From NCBI GenBank assembly GCA_001873635.1, contig MNZK01000034.1, positions 1 through 46,972 on the forward strand: a stretch of 46,972 nt of DNA, in the 5' to 3' direction. The stretch is from Porphyromonadaceae bacterium CG2_30_38_12. Its GTDB lineage: Bacteria > Bacteroidota > Bacteroidia > Bacteroidales > Paludibacteraceae. The notes below the pieces were generated by a model, which did no database searches, was not told the origin of the DNA, and was given only the letters and a program-made list of their open reading frames with translations. Positions 1 through 7,401 of this stretch are shown here, piece by piece. The translations under genes were made by a program, and so were the position numbers. Position 1 is the stretch's first letter, and each line of letters begins with the position of its first letter.

Positions 1-998
1 GGAAAGATAAACTGTCGATTTGGATTCGCGGAAACTTTTTGATTCCTGATCCAAGACGATTTTGGATAAAACCATCAGTAAGGTTTTTGTGTGATTATCT
101 GTTGAAAAACCCTGTTGATGCAATTATTACAACCGGGCCACCACATTCAATGCATTTTATTGGATTGGGCTTGAAAAAAAGTAACCCTAATTTACCGTGG
201 ATAGCTGATTTTCGTGATCCTTGGACAAATCTCGATTTTTATGAAGAGTTGAATTTGAGTTATATTTCGGATAAAATCCATCATCAAATGGAAAAAAAAA
301 TTATTCAAAAAGCCGATTGTATTGTTGTTGTATCTAACGGAATGCATGAAGATTATAAACTTTTAAATCCAAAGAAAATTGAAATTATTACAAATGGATA
401 TGATGAATCTGATGTTCAAATAGATCATGTTAAACTAGATGAAAAATTTTCATTATCACATATTGGAACGTTAAATACCACACGAAACCCTCCAATATTA
501 TGGAAAGTATTGAGTGAAATTTGCATAGAAAATCCACAATTTAAAGCAGATTTACAAATACAATTAATAGGAAAAGTCGATTTTTCTGTTTTGGAAGAAA
601 TTAATCTATTGAATCTCAACAATAATCTGTTAAAAGTTGGTTATTTGTCTCATCAAGAAGCAATTATAAGCCAACAATCATCACAGGTTCTTTTGTTACT
701 AATTAATCAGTCTGTTAATGCAAAAGGTTTTGTAACTGGAAAATTCTATGAATATTTGGCAGCCAAACGTCCTATACTGGCTATTGGTCCAACTGATGGG
801 GATGTGGCAACAATTTTAAACGAAACCACTGCTGGTAAGATAATAGGTTTCACTGATTATGAAACTACAAAAAAAGTAATTCTTGACTTTTATTCGCAGT
901 ATAAGTCCGGAAAATTTAATGTCGATACCAAATCGGTCGACCGATATTCTAGAAAATCGTTAACAGCAGAACTCTCCAAAATATTGAATTCACTATGA
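1..998 (+). CDS. Glycosyltransferase (GT4-like), 5' end cut by window
   Basis: The reading frame is open from base 3 to the stop at 998, so the gene starts before the window and the TTG at 39 is not a convincing start. The product looks like a GT-B fold glycosyltransferase of surface-polysaccharide synthesis: a DFRDPW motif, an ADCIVVVSNGM segment, an ITNGYDESD segment and a C-terminal part (KFYEYLAAKRPILAIGP) typical of the nucleotide-sugar binding half of family 4 enzymes. There is no signal peptide or membrane segment in the visible part, so it is probably a cytosolic or membrane-peripheral enzyme using a nucleotide sugar. Its stop overlaps the start of the 2-epimerase gene by 4 bases (ATGA), which suggests translational coupling in one polysaccharide operon. 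Donor and acceptor cannot be read from sequence. Confidence 0.85.
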   Translation, partial: KDKLSIWIRGNFLIPDPRRFWIKPSVRFLCDYLLKNPVDAIITTGPPHSMHFIGLGLKKSNPNLPWIADFRDPWTNLDFYEELNLSYISDKIHHQMEKKIIQKADCIVVVSNGMHEDYKLLNPKKIEIITNGYDESDVQIDHVKLDEKFSLSHIGTLNTTRNPPILWKVLSEICIENPQFKADLQIQLIGKVDFSVLEEINLLNLNNNLLKVGYLSHQEAIISQQSSQVLLLLINQSVNAKGFVTGKFYEYLAAKRPILAIGPTDGDVATILNETTAGKIIGFTDYETTKKVILDFYSQYKSGKFNVDTKSVDRYSRKSLTAELSKILNSL

Positions 999-2065
999 AA
1001 AGAATCATAACTATTGTCGGTGCCCGTCCACAATTTATTAAAGCCGCCACGTTAAGTCGTCAGTTCCAGTTGTTTGGAATTGAAGAGAAAATTGTTCACA
1101 CCGGACAGCATTTTGATTCAAATATGTCCGACGTGTTTTTTGATGAAATGGAAATACCAAGACCAGTTTTTCAACTTGATATTCATGGATTAACACATGG
1201 AGCTATGACAGGCAGAATGCTGGAAGAAATTGAGAAAATTCTGTTGAAAGAAAAGCCCGATGGCGTACTTGTTTATGGTGATACAAATTCTACTTTGGCA
1301 GGAGCTTTGGCAGCATCAAAATTACATATTCCACTTATTCATGTCGAGGCGGGTTTGCGTTCGTACAACATGGAAATGCCTGAAGAAATAACCCGAATTC
1401 TCACCGACCGAATTTCAAATGTACTGTTTTGCCCTACTGATACCGCTATCAAAAATCTAAAAAAGGAAGGTTTTGATCATTTTTCCGTTAAAATCATCAA
1501 AAATGGTGATGTGATGCAGGATGCTGCAATTTATTATACAGCCAAGGCGGAAAAAAAATCGAACATACTGAAACAGATTGGTTTGGCAAAATATGTGGTA
1601 GGAACTATTCATCGACAGGAAAACACCGATGCTCCCAATAATTTACGAAATATAATTGCAGGACTCAATGAAATTAATCATCAAATTCCGGTAATAGTAC
1701 CTATTCATCCTCGCACTCGAAATATTTTATCTCAACAAAATATTCAATGTGAATTCAAATTAATTGATCCGGTGGGATATTTTGATATGATTATGCTGCT
1801 AAAAAATTGCGAATTAGTGGTTACTGACAGTGGTGGAATTCAGAAAGAAGCGTTCTTTTTTGCGAAACATTGTATTACACTGAGGGAGGAAACCGAATGG
1901 GTAGAATTAGTAGAAAATGGTTTCAATATCCTTGCAGGAAGCAATCCCGAGACGTTAAAAACCGCTTTCGAATTTTTCAAAACGAAAAAATCCGATTTTA
2001 GCATTGATTTATACGGAGAAGGAAAAGCTGCAGAAAAAGCTGCTTTAGAAATATTAAACTTATAA
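995..2065 (+). CDS. wecB: UDP-N-acetylglucosamine 2-epimerase, non-hydrolysing
   Basis: It interconverts UDP-GlcNAc and UDP-ManNAc in the cytosol, feeding ManNAc-type sugars into surface polysaccharide. The 356-residue length is typical. Family motifs run through the protein: GARPQFIKAA near the N-terminus, HTGQHFD, GDTNSTLAGALAA, HVEAGLRSYNMEMPEEI, GTIHRQENTD, PIHPRT and TDSGGIQKEA. The ATG at 995 overlaps the preceding glycosyltransferase stop by 4 bases. The next gene follows after 28 bases, so the first four genes read as one operon. The product could serve an N-acetylmannosamine or derived uronic acid or 6-deoxy pathway; the window does not include the later enzymes, so the final sugar is unknown. 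Confidence 0.95.
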   Translation: MKRIITIVGARPQFIKAATLSRQFQLFGIEEKIVHTGQHFDSNMSDVFFDEMEIPRPVFQLDIHGLTHGAMTGRMLEEIEKILLKEKPDGVLVYGDTNSTLAGALAASKLHIPLIHVEAGLRSYNMEMPEEITRILTDRISNVLFCPTDTAIKNLKKEGFDHFSVKIIKNGDVMQDAAIYYTAKAEKKSNILKQIGLAKYVVGTIHRQENTDAPNNLRNIIAGLNEINHQIPVIVPIHPRTRNILSQQNIQCEFKLIDPVGYFDMIMLLKNCELVVTDSGGIQKEAFFFAKHCITLREETEWVELVENGFNILAGSNPETLKTAFEFFKTKKSDFSIDLYGEGKAAEKAALEILNL

Positions 2066-2093
2066 ATTTATATAAATATTAAATAGAGAACCA

Positions 2094-2900
2094 ATGAATG
2101 AGACAATTGAAACACTTCTAAGAAGAATAAATCAAAAAAATATTTGGGATGAAATGCCTGTTTTTTGTTTTACTTCAGATATTGATTGGGCGTCAGAAGA
2201 TGTAATGAGAGAATATTTTACTATCGTAAATCCCCTTAATATAAAACCGACTTTATTCGTTACTCATGAATCGGAAGTTATAGAGTCTAACTTTAAATCA
2301 GGAAAAATTGAACGAGGTATTCATCCTAATTTTTTAGATAATAGTTCGCATGGAAACTCTTTTAAAGAAATCGTAGAGAACTGTAAAAAATTTGCTCCCG
2401 AATCTTATGGATTTAGAAGTCACCGGCTTTTTGATGTTACTGATATTACTCATTTACTTAAAAATGAACATAACTACAAATATGTTTCTAATTTAGGAAC
2501 TATACTTCAAACCTATATCAGACCAATTTTGCACGAATCAGGATTAGTACATATCCCTATTTTTTTCGAAGATGGAACTCATTTGTATAATCAACTGGAT
2601 TTAAACTTTAAAAAATATCTTGATTTATTTACGACACCTGGAATCAAGGTAATTAGCTTTCATCCGATGAATTTTGTTTTCAATTCACCCAATATCACAT
2701 TTATGCGTCAAATAAAAGACGCATTAACCAGAGAAGAATACAATAATATCAAAACGACTTCTATTGAAAAATTAAAAAATAGAGAAACAGGAATAGGACA
2801 AACTATTTTAGATATTATTAAATTTGTAAAAGAAAGCAACTACCCCATTATGTCACTAAATGAAATATATAACAAACTAATAGGAGATAACATAAAATGA
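2094..2900 (+). CDS. WbmS-type polysaccharide deacetylase-like protein
   Basis: The 268-residue protein resembles the NodB-fold proteins found in O-antigen clusters and named after WbmS. The segment FTSDIDWASE near residue 26 sits where metal-binding Asp residues of the fold are expected, GIHPNF near residue 78 is a hallmark of this subgroup, and FRSHRLFD and ISFHPMNF may supply further active-site positions. It lacks the classical HxxxH spacing of CE4 enzymes at first sight, so its chemistry is uncertain: deacetylation or another modification of a nucleotide sugar or lipid-linked glycan is the best guess. It has no signal peptide, so it acts in the cytosol. The last 4 bases overlap the start of the GNAT gene, showing tight coupling. 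Confidence 0.75.
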   Translation: MNETIETLLRRINQKNIWDEMPVFCFTSDIDWASEDVMREYFTIVNPLNIKPTLFVTHESEVIESNFKSGKIERGIHPNFLDNSSHGNSFKEIVENCKKFAPESYGFRSHRLFDVTDITHLLKNEHNYKYVSNLGTILQTYIRPILHESGLVHIPIFFEDGTHLYNQLDLNFKKYLDLFTTPGIKVISFHPMNFVFNSPNITFMRQIKDALTREEYNNIKTTSIEKLKNRETGIGQTILDIIKFVKESNYPIMSLNEIYNKLIGDNIK

Positions 2901-3430
2901 GAATACTTGAATCAGAACGAATTTTACTCAAACCAATTGAATTGGAAGATTTGAATTTTTTACTCAATCTGCGATGGGAACAAGAGGTCATGCATTATCT
3001 TATTCACGACCCGATTTCTTATAAAAACCAACTGGATTGGTTCAATAACATCAAAAAAACTGATGTTGCACTTTCTATTTTTTTAAAGGAAGAAAATGAG
3101 TTAAAGATTATTGGTACAATCGGTTTGTATGAAATTAATGTTAGACATCAGCGAGCCATATGGAGAATTCGATTAGATTCTTCACAACAAGGTAAAGGTT
3201 ACGCAACTGAAGCTATCAATTTACTTTTAGATTACGGCTTTAATACCTTAAATATAAATAAAATTATCTCAGACTCATTTGCCGACAATACTGCGATTGT
3301 GAATTTGACCTTAAAGTTAGGTTTCAAACAAGAAGGTTTTTTGGTAAATCACTATTTTCATAAAGGAGAATTTAGGGATGCGATTCAATTTGGTTTGTTG
3401 AGAAAAGATTATAATAGTACTAAAAAATAA
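2897..3430 (+). CDS. GNAT N-acetyltransferase, RimJ/PseH-like
   Basis: The 177-residue protein is a single GNAT domain: an ERILLKPIELEDL first strand, a central strand with IGTIGLYEIN, an acetyl-CoA pyrophosphate loop around SSQQGKGYATEAI (the Q/RxxGxG/A pattern) and a C-terminal NLTLKLGFKQEG motif. In polysaccharide clusters such enzymes often acetylate the 4-amino group of an amino-sugar nucleotide (PseH is the model), and the overlap with the WbmS-like gene supports a sugar rather than a ribosomal protein as substrate. That assignment is inference. It is the last gene of the cluster; downstream lies a non-coding stretch with a dead transposase fragment, consistent with the edge of a variable polysaccharide locus. 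Confidence 0.8.
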   Translation: MRILESERILLKPIELEDLNFLLNLRWEQEVMHYLIHDPISYKNQLDWFNNIKKTDVALSIFLKEENELKIIGTIGLYEINVRHQRAIWRIRLDSSQQGKGYATEAINLLLDYGFNTLNINKIISDSFADNTAIVNLTLKLGFKQEGFLVNHYFHKGEFRDAIQFGLLRKDYNSTKK

Positions 3431-3501
3431 TTCTTTCGATAAATAAAATAGAGTTTATTTAAAATAAGTATTTATATCATTCAAATACAACAAATTAAGT
3501 T

Positions 3502-3720
3502 TAAACCACTAAGTTATCTAACATATCTGTAAGCCGCAAAACACCGTAAAATGGAGTCTCCATATATTGCTCATCTAATAATCGCATTATTGCCAAATTT
3601 TCTTCCGATTCGCCAACCGAAACATAATAAAAACTGCTTCTGAGTATTCAAAGTAACTCTATCTGTGTACTTATACTAAATTCTTTGTGTCCTGATATGA
3701 ACCCAAAATATTTCGCACAT
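3502..3720 (-). pseudogene. Remnant of IS3-family transposase (OrfB)
   Basis: Read on the minus strand, this stretch encodes a fragment resembling the N-terminal part of an IS3/IS150-type OrfB. The pieces are EFSISTQIELL, then a stop (TGA at about 3652-3654), then ILRSSFYY, VGESEENLAIMRLLDEQY, METPFYGVLRLTDML and a second stop at 3502-3504. The SSFYY and TPFYG blocks are typical of this family just before the DDE catalytic domain. The catalytic domain and OrfA are absent and I saw no terminal inverted repeats. It is therefore a relic, probably of an insertion beside the polysaccharide cluster. Within 3431-3967, apart from this fragment and the promoter at 3926, I see nothing else. Confidence 0.75.
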
Positions 3721-3925
3721 TCACTAAATATCTTAAAGATTCAACAATCAATTCATCGCTAACGTTTGGAGTTGGAAGTTTTTGCAATGAAATCACACTT
3801 CGAAAAAATGTTAATGCAATGGAGCTTGCTCAAAATGTACTACTTTATGGACAGACTCGAAATTACAAAACCAACGTACTTTGTTATTTAACTTTGCATT
3901 TTTATTTCTTTTTAAAAAAAGTCCT

Positions 3926-3933
3926 TATATTTG
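3926..3933 (+). promoter_or_regulatory. -7 box (TATATTTG) for the coiled-coil/ParA pair
   Basis: TATATTTG matches the Bacteroidota TAnnTTTG consensus and is followed by GC. It would give a transcript start near 3940 and a leader of about 50 bases before the ATG at 3992. No clear TTG lies at the -33 position. Confidence 0.55.
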
Positions 3934-3991
3934 CAAAAACAATAGCTCCTATTCATTAAATTAATTTTTGAATTTATTAAAAAGTAGTGTT

Positions 3992-4360
3992 ATGAAAAAA
4001 AAGAATAAAAAGGAAAATATCCTAAAAACAATTGAATTAATTAGTGCTCTTAAAAGAAATTTAGACCAGTTAAAAGAAACAAATCAAGATGTTTCGATTA
4101 TTAAAACCCTTGAATCATCTGTTCGTAAAATTGAAAAAACAGCAAAAGAGATTGAGGCATTAAAAGTAAAACTGAACGATAAAAAAACCTTTCTTAAACA
4201 AGAGAGTGAACTAAATATTAAATTAACAAAGGCTACTAAAAAGTTGTTGAATGATAAACCTACAAAACAGGAAAAATCAGACAAAAAAGAGAAAAAAGAG
4301 AAAAAAAATACTGTGGGAAAAGTTGAGAATATTGACGATAATTTAGAAATTACAAAATGA
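3992..4360 (+). CDS. Small Lys-rich coiled-coil protein, putative ParA partner
   Basis: I do not recognise a named family. The frame is open from a TTG at 3968, but the ATG at 3992 is the more likely start and gives 122 residues. The protein is almost wholly charged helix: residues about 10-90 have heptad-like spacing of Leu and Ile (LKTIELISALKRNLDQLKE, KTLESSVRKIEKTAKEIEAL), followed by a Lys-rich stretch (KQEKSDKKEKKEKKN) and an acidic tail. No signal peptide or membrane segment is present. Its stop overlaps the ParA start by 4 bases (ATGA), which implies coupled translation. A coiled-coil protein next to a ParA-type ATPase fits an activator or adaptor role, either touching ATPase and cargo or binding DNA or a polyanion through the Lys-rich tail. 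That role is inference. Confidence 0.75.
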   Translation: MKKKNKKENILKTIELISALKRNLDQLKETNQDVSIIKTLESSVRKIEKTAKEIEALKVKLNDKKTFLKQESELNIKLTKATKKLLNDKPTKQEKSDKKEKKEKKNTVGKVENIDDNLEITK

Positions 4361-5109
4361 TAGTTGTTGGGATATACAATTTAAAAGGTGGTGTTGGAAA
4401 AACAGCAGCAGCAGTTAATCTTTCTTATCTTTCGAGCTTTGAGGGTAATAAAACACTCCTATGGGATCTTGACCCGCAGGGTTCTTCAACATTTTATTAT
4501 GATGAAGAGTTCAATAGTGTAGCTAATTTAAAAAAAATATTTACTGGTAAAATCGATCTTGGAGATTTAATTCTGGAAACCGAATACAATAGGCTGGATA
4601 TTATCCCATCTCATTTCTCGTATAGGAATATCGAAACTATTCTGGATCAGGTCAAGAAATCGAAAAAGAGAATTAAAGAAGCATTGAAAGACATAAAAAA
4701 TAAATATGATTACGTCTTTTTGGATTGCCCTCCTGGTATTTCAATCTTAGCCGAAAATATATTTCATGCTTGCGATTATATACTTGTACCAACAGTACCA
4801 ACTCCTCTTTGCTTACGCACTTACGAGCAAATTATCTCCTTTTTTGAAGAAGATGAACTGGATACATCTTCCGTCATTCCATTTTTATCTATGGTGGAAC
4901 TAAGAAAATCTGTTCATAAAAATTTGATGAAGGTACTTAAGCTGAAAATGCCCAATCTGTGTACATCCTATATCCCCTTCCTGGCTGATGTCGAAAAAAT
5001 GGGCTTACACAAAAAACCTTTGGCTAATTTCTGTCCGAATTCAAAAGCTTCTAACTCCTACAAGTCACTTTGGATTGAAGTAAAAAAGAAATCCACATTT
5101 GTCAACTAA
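4357..5109 (+). CDS. ParA/MinD-superfamily ATPase (orphan ParA)
   Basis: The 250-residue protein is a P-loop ATPase of the ParA type. The deviant Walker A motif KGGVGKT is at residues 10-16 with the signature lysine K10 and catalytic K15; the Walker A' region is LLWDLDPQGSS (about 34-44); Walker B is YVFLD with D123, followed by CPPGIS. There is no N-terminal DNA-binding extension and no C-terminal amphipathic membrane helix that I can see, so it resembles small ParA ATPases that use the nucleoid as a matrix. No ParB gene or parS-like site is next to it; the only partner is the overlapping coiled-coil gene. This argues for positioning a cellular cargo rather than segregating the chromosome. 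Plasmid origin is possible but no replication gene is nearby. Confidence 0.9.
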   Translation: MIVVGIYNLKGGVGKTAAAVNLSYLSSFEGNKTLLWDLDPQGSSTFYYDEEFNSVANLKKIFTGKIDLGDLILETEYNRLDIIPSHFSYRNIETILDQVKKSKKRIKEALKDIKNKYDYVFLDCPPGISILAENIFHACDYILVPTVPTPLCLRTYEQIISFFEEDELDTSSVIPFLSMVELRKSVHKNLMKVLKLKMPNLCTSYIPFLADVEKMGLHKKPLANFCPNSKASNSYKSLWIEVKKKSTFVN

Positions 5110-5156
5110 TTATTTTTTCTACTCTACAAACTCTTATCCTAATTTATAAATGGAGC

Positions 5157-6689
5157 ATGGAACATAAACCAAACATCAATAAGGTTAATATGCGTCCTTT
5201 GCAAGCGGAAGATTACACGCAGTTGTCTCAATCATTCAGACGAACTTACACCGATAGTAGCGATGTGTTTTGGTCGCATGTGCAAATACAGAAACTGATA
5301 AATATTTTTCCCGAAGGTCAGATTGTAACCGTTGTAGATGATTTAATTGTAGGATGTGCACTTTCCATTATTGTTGATTATGAAAGAGTTAAATACGATC
5401 ACACCTACTCGGATATTACTGGAAAAGAAACATTCAGCACACACAATCCCAAAGGAAATATACTTTATGGTATTGAAGTTTTTATTCATCCTGGTTATCG
5501 CGGTCTCCGCTTAGCTCGCCGCATGTATGAATATCGCAAAGAACTGTGTGAAACGCTCAATCTGAAAGCGATTATGTTTGGAGGCAGAATTCCAAATTAC
5601 CACGAGTATGCAGCAATATTACGTCCTAAAGAATATATTCAAAAAGTTCATAAAAAAGAAATTTACGATCCGGTTCTTACTTTTCAACTTTCAAACGACT
5701 TTCATGTTCGCAAAGTGATGACTAATTACTTACCAAACGATGAAGAGTCAAAACACTATGCATGTTTGTTACAATGGGATAACATCTACTATCAAACGCC
5801 ATCAGTGGACTTTATTCCGCAAAAATCTTTTGTCAGACTTGGTTTGGTTCAATGGCAAATGCGAACACTCGAAACCATTAAAGATATATTTGAGCAAGTT
5901 GAGTTTTTTGTCGATGCTGTGTCGGATTATAAAAGTGATTTTGTGCTTTTCCCTGAGTATTTTAATGCACCGCTCATGGCAAAATTCAACCATTTGGGCG
6001 AATCGCATGCTATTCGAGAACTCGCTAAGTTTACGGATGAAACTCGGAAACGTTTTGTTCAGTTAGCTATAAGTTACAATATCAACATTATAACTGGTAG
6101 TATGCCGGAACTTCGCGGAAACGATTTGTACAATGTTGGATTCCTTTGTCGACGCGATGGCACTTACGAAACGTACGAAAAAATACATGTAACTCCCGAT
6201 GAAACAAAAAGTTGGGGACTTTCGGGCGGAAAAATTATCAAAACTTTTGATACCGACTGTGCTAAAATTGGAATTCTAATTTGTTACGATGTTGAATATC
6301 CCGAACTTTCGCGCATTATGGCCGATCAGGGAATGCAAATTTTGTTTGTTCCTTTTTTGACCGACACTCAAAACGGATATTCGCGTGTGCGGATATGTGC
6401 GCAGGCTCGAGCCATCGAAAACGAATGCTATGTTGTTATTGCAGGAAGTGTGGGTAACCTACCGCGAGTTCATAACATGGATATACAATACGCTCAATCG
6501 GGAGTGTTTTCGCCCTGCGATTTTGCTTTTCCTACTGATGGTAAATGTGCTGAAGCCACGCCAAATACGGAGATGATTTTGGTTTCGGATGTGAATTTGG
6601 ATTTACTCACCGAGCTTCATACCTATGGAAGCGTACGTAACCTGAAAGACCGAAGAAACGACTTGTACGAGTTACGGTTAAAGAAATAA
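5157..6689 (+). CDS. Fused GNAT acetyltransferase and nitrilase-family amidohydrolase
   Basis: Two domains are fused in 510 residues. Residues about 10-190 form a GNAT-like domain (VFIHPGYRGLRLARRMYEYR matches the acetyl-CoA binding loop). Residues about 225-505 form a carbon-nitrogen hydrolase with the catalytic triad visible as E267 (LFPEYFNAP), K342 (YEKIHVT) and C376 (LICYDVEYPE). Such GNAT-nitrilase fusions are a known conserved family in many bacteria with no settled substrate; a linked acyl transfer and amide hydrolysis on a small amine is the plain reading. No signal peptide is present, so it is cytosolic. The ATG at 5157 is the first in frame; an overlapping ATG at 5150 is in another frame. 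A decayed esterase gene faces it from downstream. Confidence 0.9.
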   Translation: MEHKPNINKVNMRPLQAEDYTQLSQSFRRTYTDSSDVFWSHVQIQKLINIFPEGQIVTVVDDLIVGCALSIIVDYERVKYDHTYSDITGKETFSTHNPKGNILYGIEVFIHPGYRGLRLARRMYEYRKELCETLNLKAIMFGGRIPNYHEYAAILRPKEYIQKVHKKEIYDPVLTFQLSNDFHVRKVMTNYLPNDEESKHYACLLQWDNIYYQTPSVDFIPQKSFVRLGLVQWQMRTLETIKDIFEQVEFFVDAVSDYKSDFVLFPEYFNAPLMAKFNHLGESHAIRELAKFTDETRKRFVQLAISYNINIITGSMPELRGNDLYNVGFLCRRDGTYETYEKIHVTPDETKSWGLSGGKIIKTFDTDCAKIGILICYDVEYPELSRIMADQGMQILFVPFLTDTQNGYSRVRICAQARAIENECYVVIAGSVGNLPRVHNMDIQYAQSGVFSPCDFAFPTDGKCAEATPNTEMILVSDVNLDLLTELHTYGSVRNLKDRRNDLYELRLKK

Positions 6690-6696
6690 CAATGCC

Positions 6697-7110
6697 TTAG
6701 AAATAAATTGGTAGCATTTTTCTCCAGTATTGTTCGCCTTTCGGCATATTAAGCATGTAATTCGATGGCGAATTAAAATAGACATGCGAGGATGTCGCAA
6801 ACCTATATGGATTGCATGGTTAGCACCCATTCTACACCCAAGCGACATTAAAAACGGAGTTGGTTTTTTTTCGTTAGCACATAGAATTACTTCATTCAAA
6901 ACATAATCTTCGTATTCAATATTACATTGGATACGTCCCTTGTGGGTGTGCCCAAAAGCAATAAAAACTTTCCAAATCGATACTATCAAGCGCATATATT
7001 TGAAGCCAACCTTGCTCTGTGTGATGTTGTAGCGATTCGAGGATTCGCCAGTTTTGGTAATCGTAAAATCGGGCTTTGCGGGCAGGAAACAACAATATTG
7101 TACCAAAACA
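6697..7110 (-). pseudogene. Decayed esterase (alpha/beta-hydrolase, esterase D-like)
   Basis: Three successive minus-strand frames each encode part of one esterase-family protein. The first (about 7110-6945) gives a block with LLFPARKARFYDYQNWRI, then ALDSIDLESFYCFWAHPQG. A frameshift near 6945 leads to GRIQCNIEYEDYVLNEVI, then KKPTPFLMSLGCRMGANHA, where LGCRMGA stands at the nucleophile elbow and the expected Ser is Cys. A second shift plus loss of perhaps 80-100 residues near 6790 leads to YFNSPSNYMLNMPKG, WRKMLPIYF and a stop at 6697-6699. The N-terminus is also missing. The middle frame alone could be mistaken for a 142-residue gene. It lies tail to tail with the GNAT-nitrilase gene, 8 bases away. 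This is an inactivated gene. Confidence 0.8.
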
Positions 7111-7356
7111 TGTCTCGTTTTTTTTTATTCAAATGCTAAAATGTCAATTATAATTGCTTTACTTGTGAATAACATATTAAATAATGAATGTGATTAAATA
7201 TCTTTTTGCTTCGTTTGGAGTCCATTTTCATAGCGAATGTACACTATGTGAATCAATTTGTTTTTATAACAATAATGAAACAGCATATTCATGTATATTT
7301 AATATATGCTTAAGTTAACATAATATTTTCTTAGTATTTTTGTAATATACGTTACC
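7111..7356. other. Intergenic, nothing recognised
   Basis: AT-rich stretch between the esterase remnant and the promoter region of the TonB-dependent receptor gene. I see no reading frame, RNA gene or clear repeat in it. Confidence 0.6.
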
Positions 7357-7364
7357 TACTTTTG
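7357..7364 (+). promoter_or_regulatory. -7 box (TACTTTTG) for the TonB receptor gene
   Basis: TACTTTTG fits TAnnTTTG and is followed by CGG. A TTG at 7340-7342 lies only 14 bases upstream, short of the usual spacing, so the -33 element is unclear. The leader to the ATG at 7402 would be about 30 bases. Confidence 0.55.
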
Positions 7365-7401
7365 CGGCTCAATTAAATTCCAAAGTGATATCAAACTATC
7401 A

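Noticed and set aside
5740-6066. 108-residue plus-strand frame inside the GNAT-nitrilase gene
   Set aside because: Overlaps an intact catalytic domain in another frame and has no family features.
6678-7106. 142-residue minus-strand frame as an intact gene
   Set aside because: It is the middle part of a broken esterase: the N-terminal and C-terminal blocks are in other frames, so it is annotated as part of the pseudogene.
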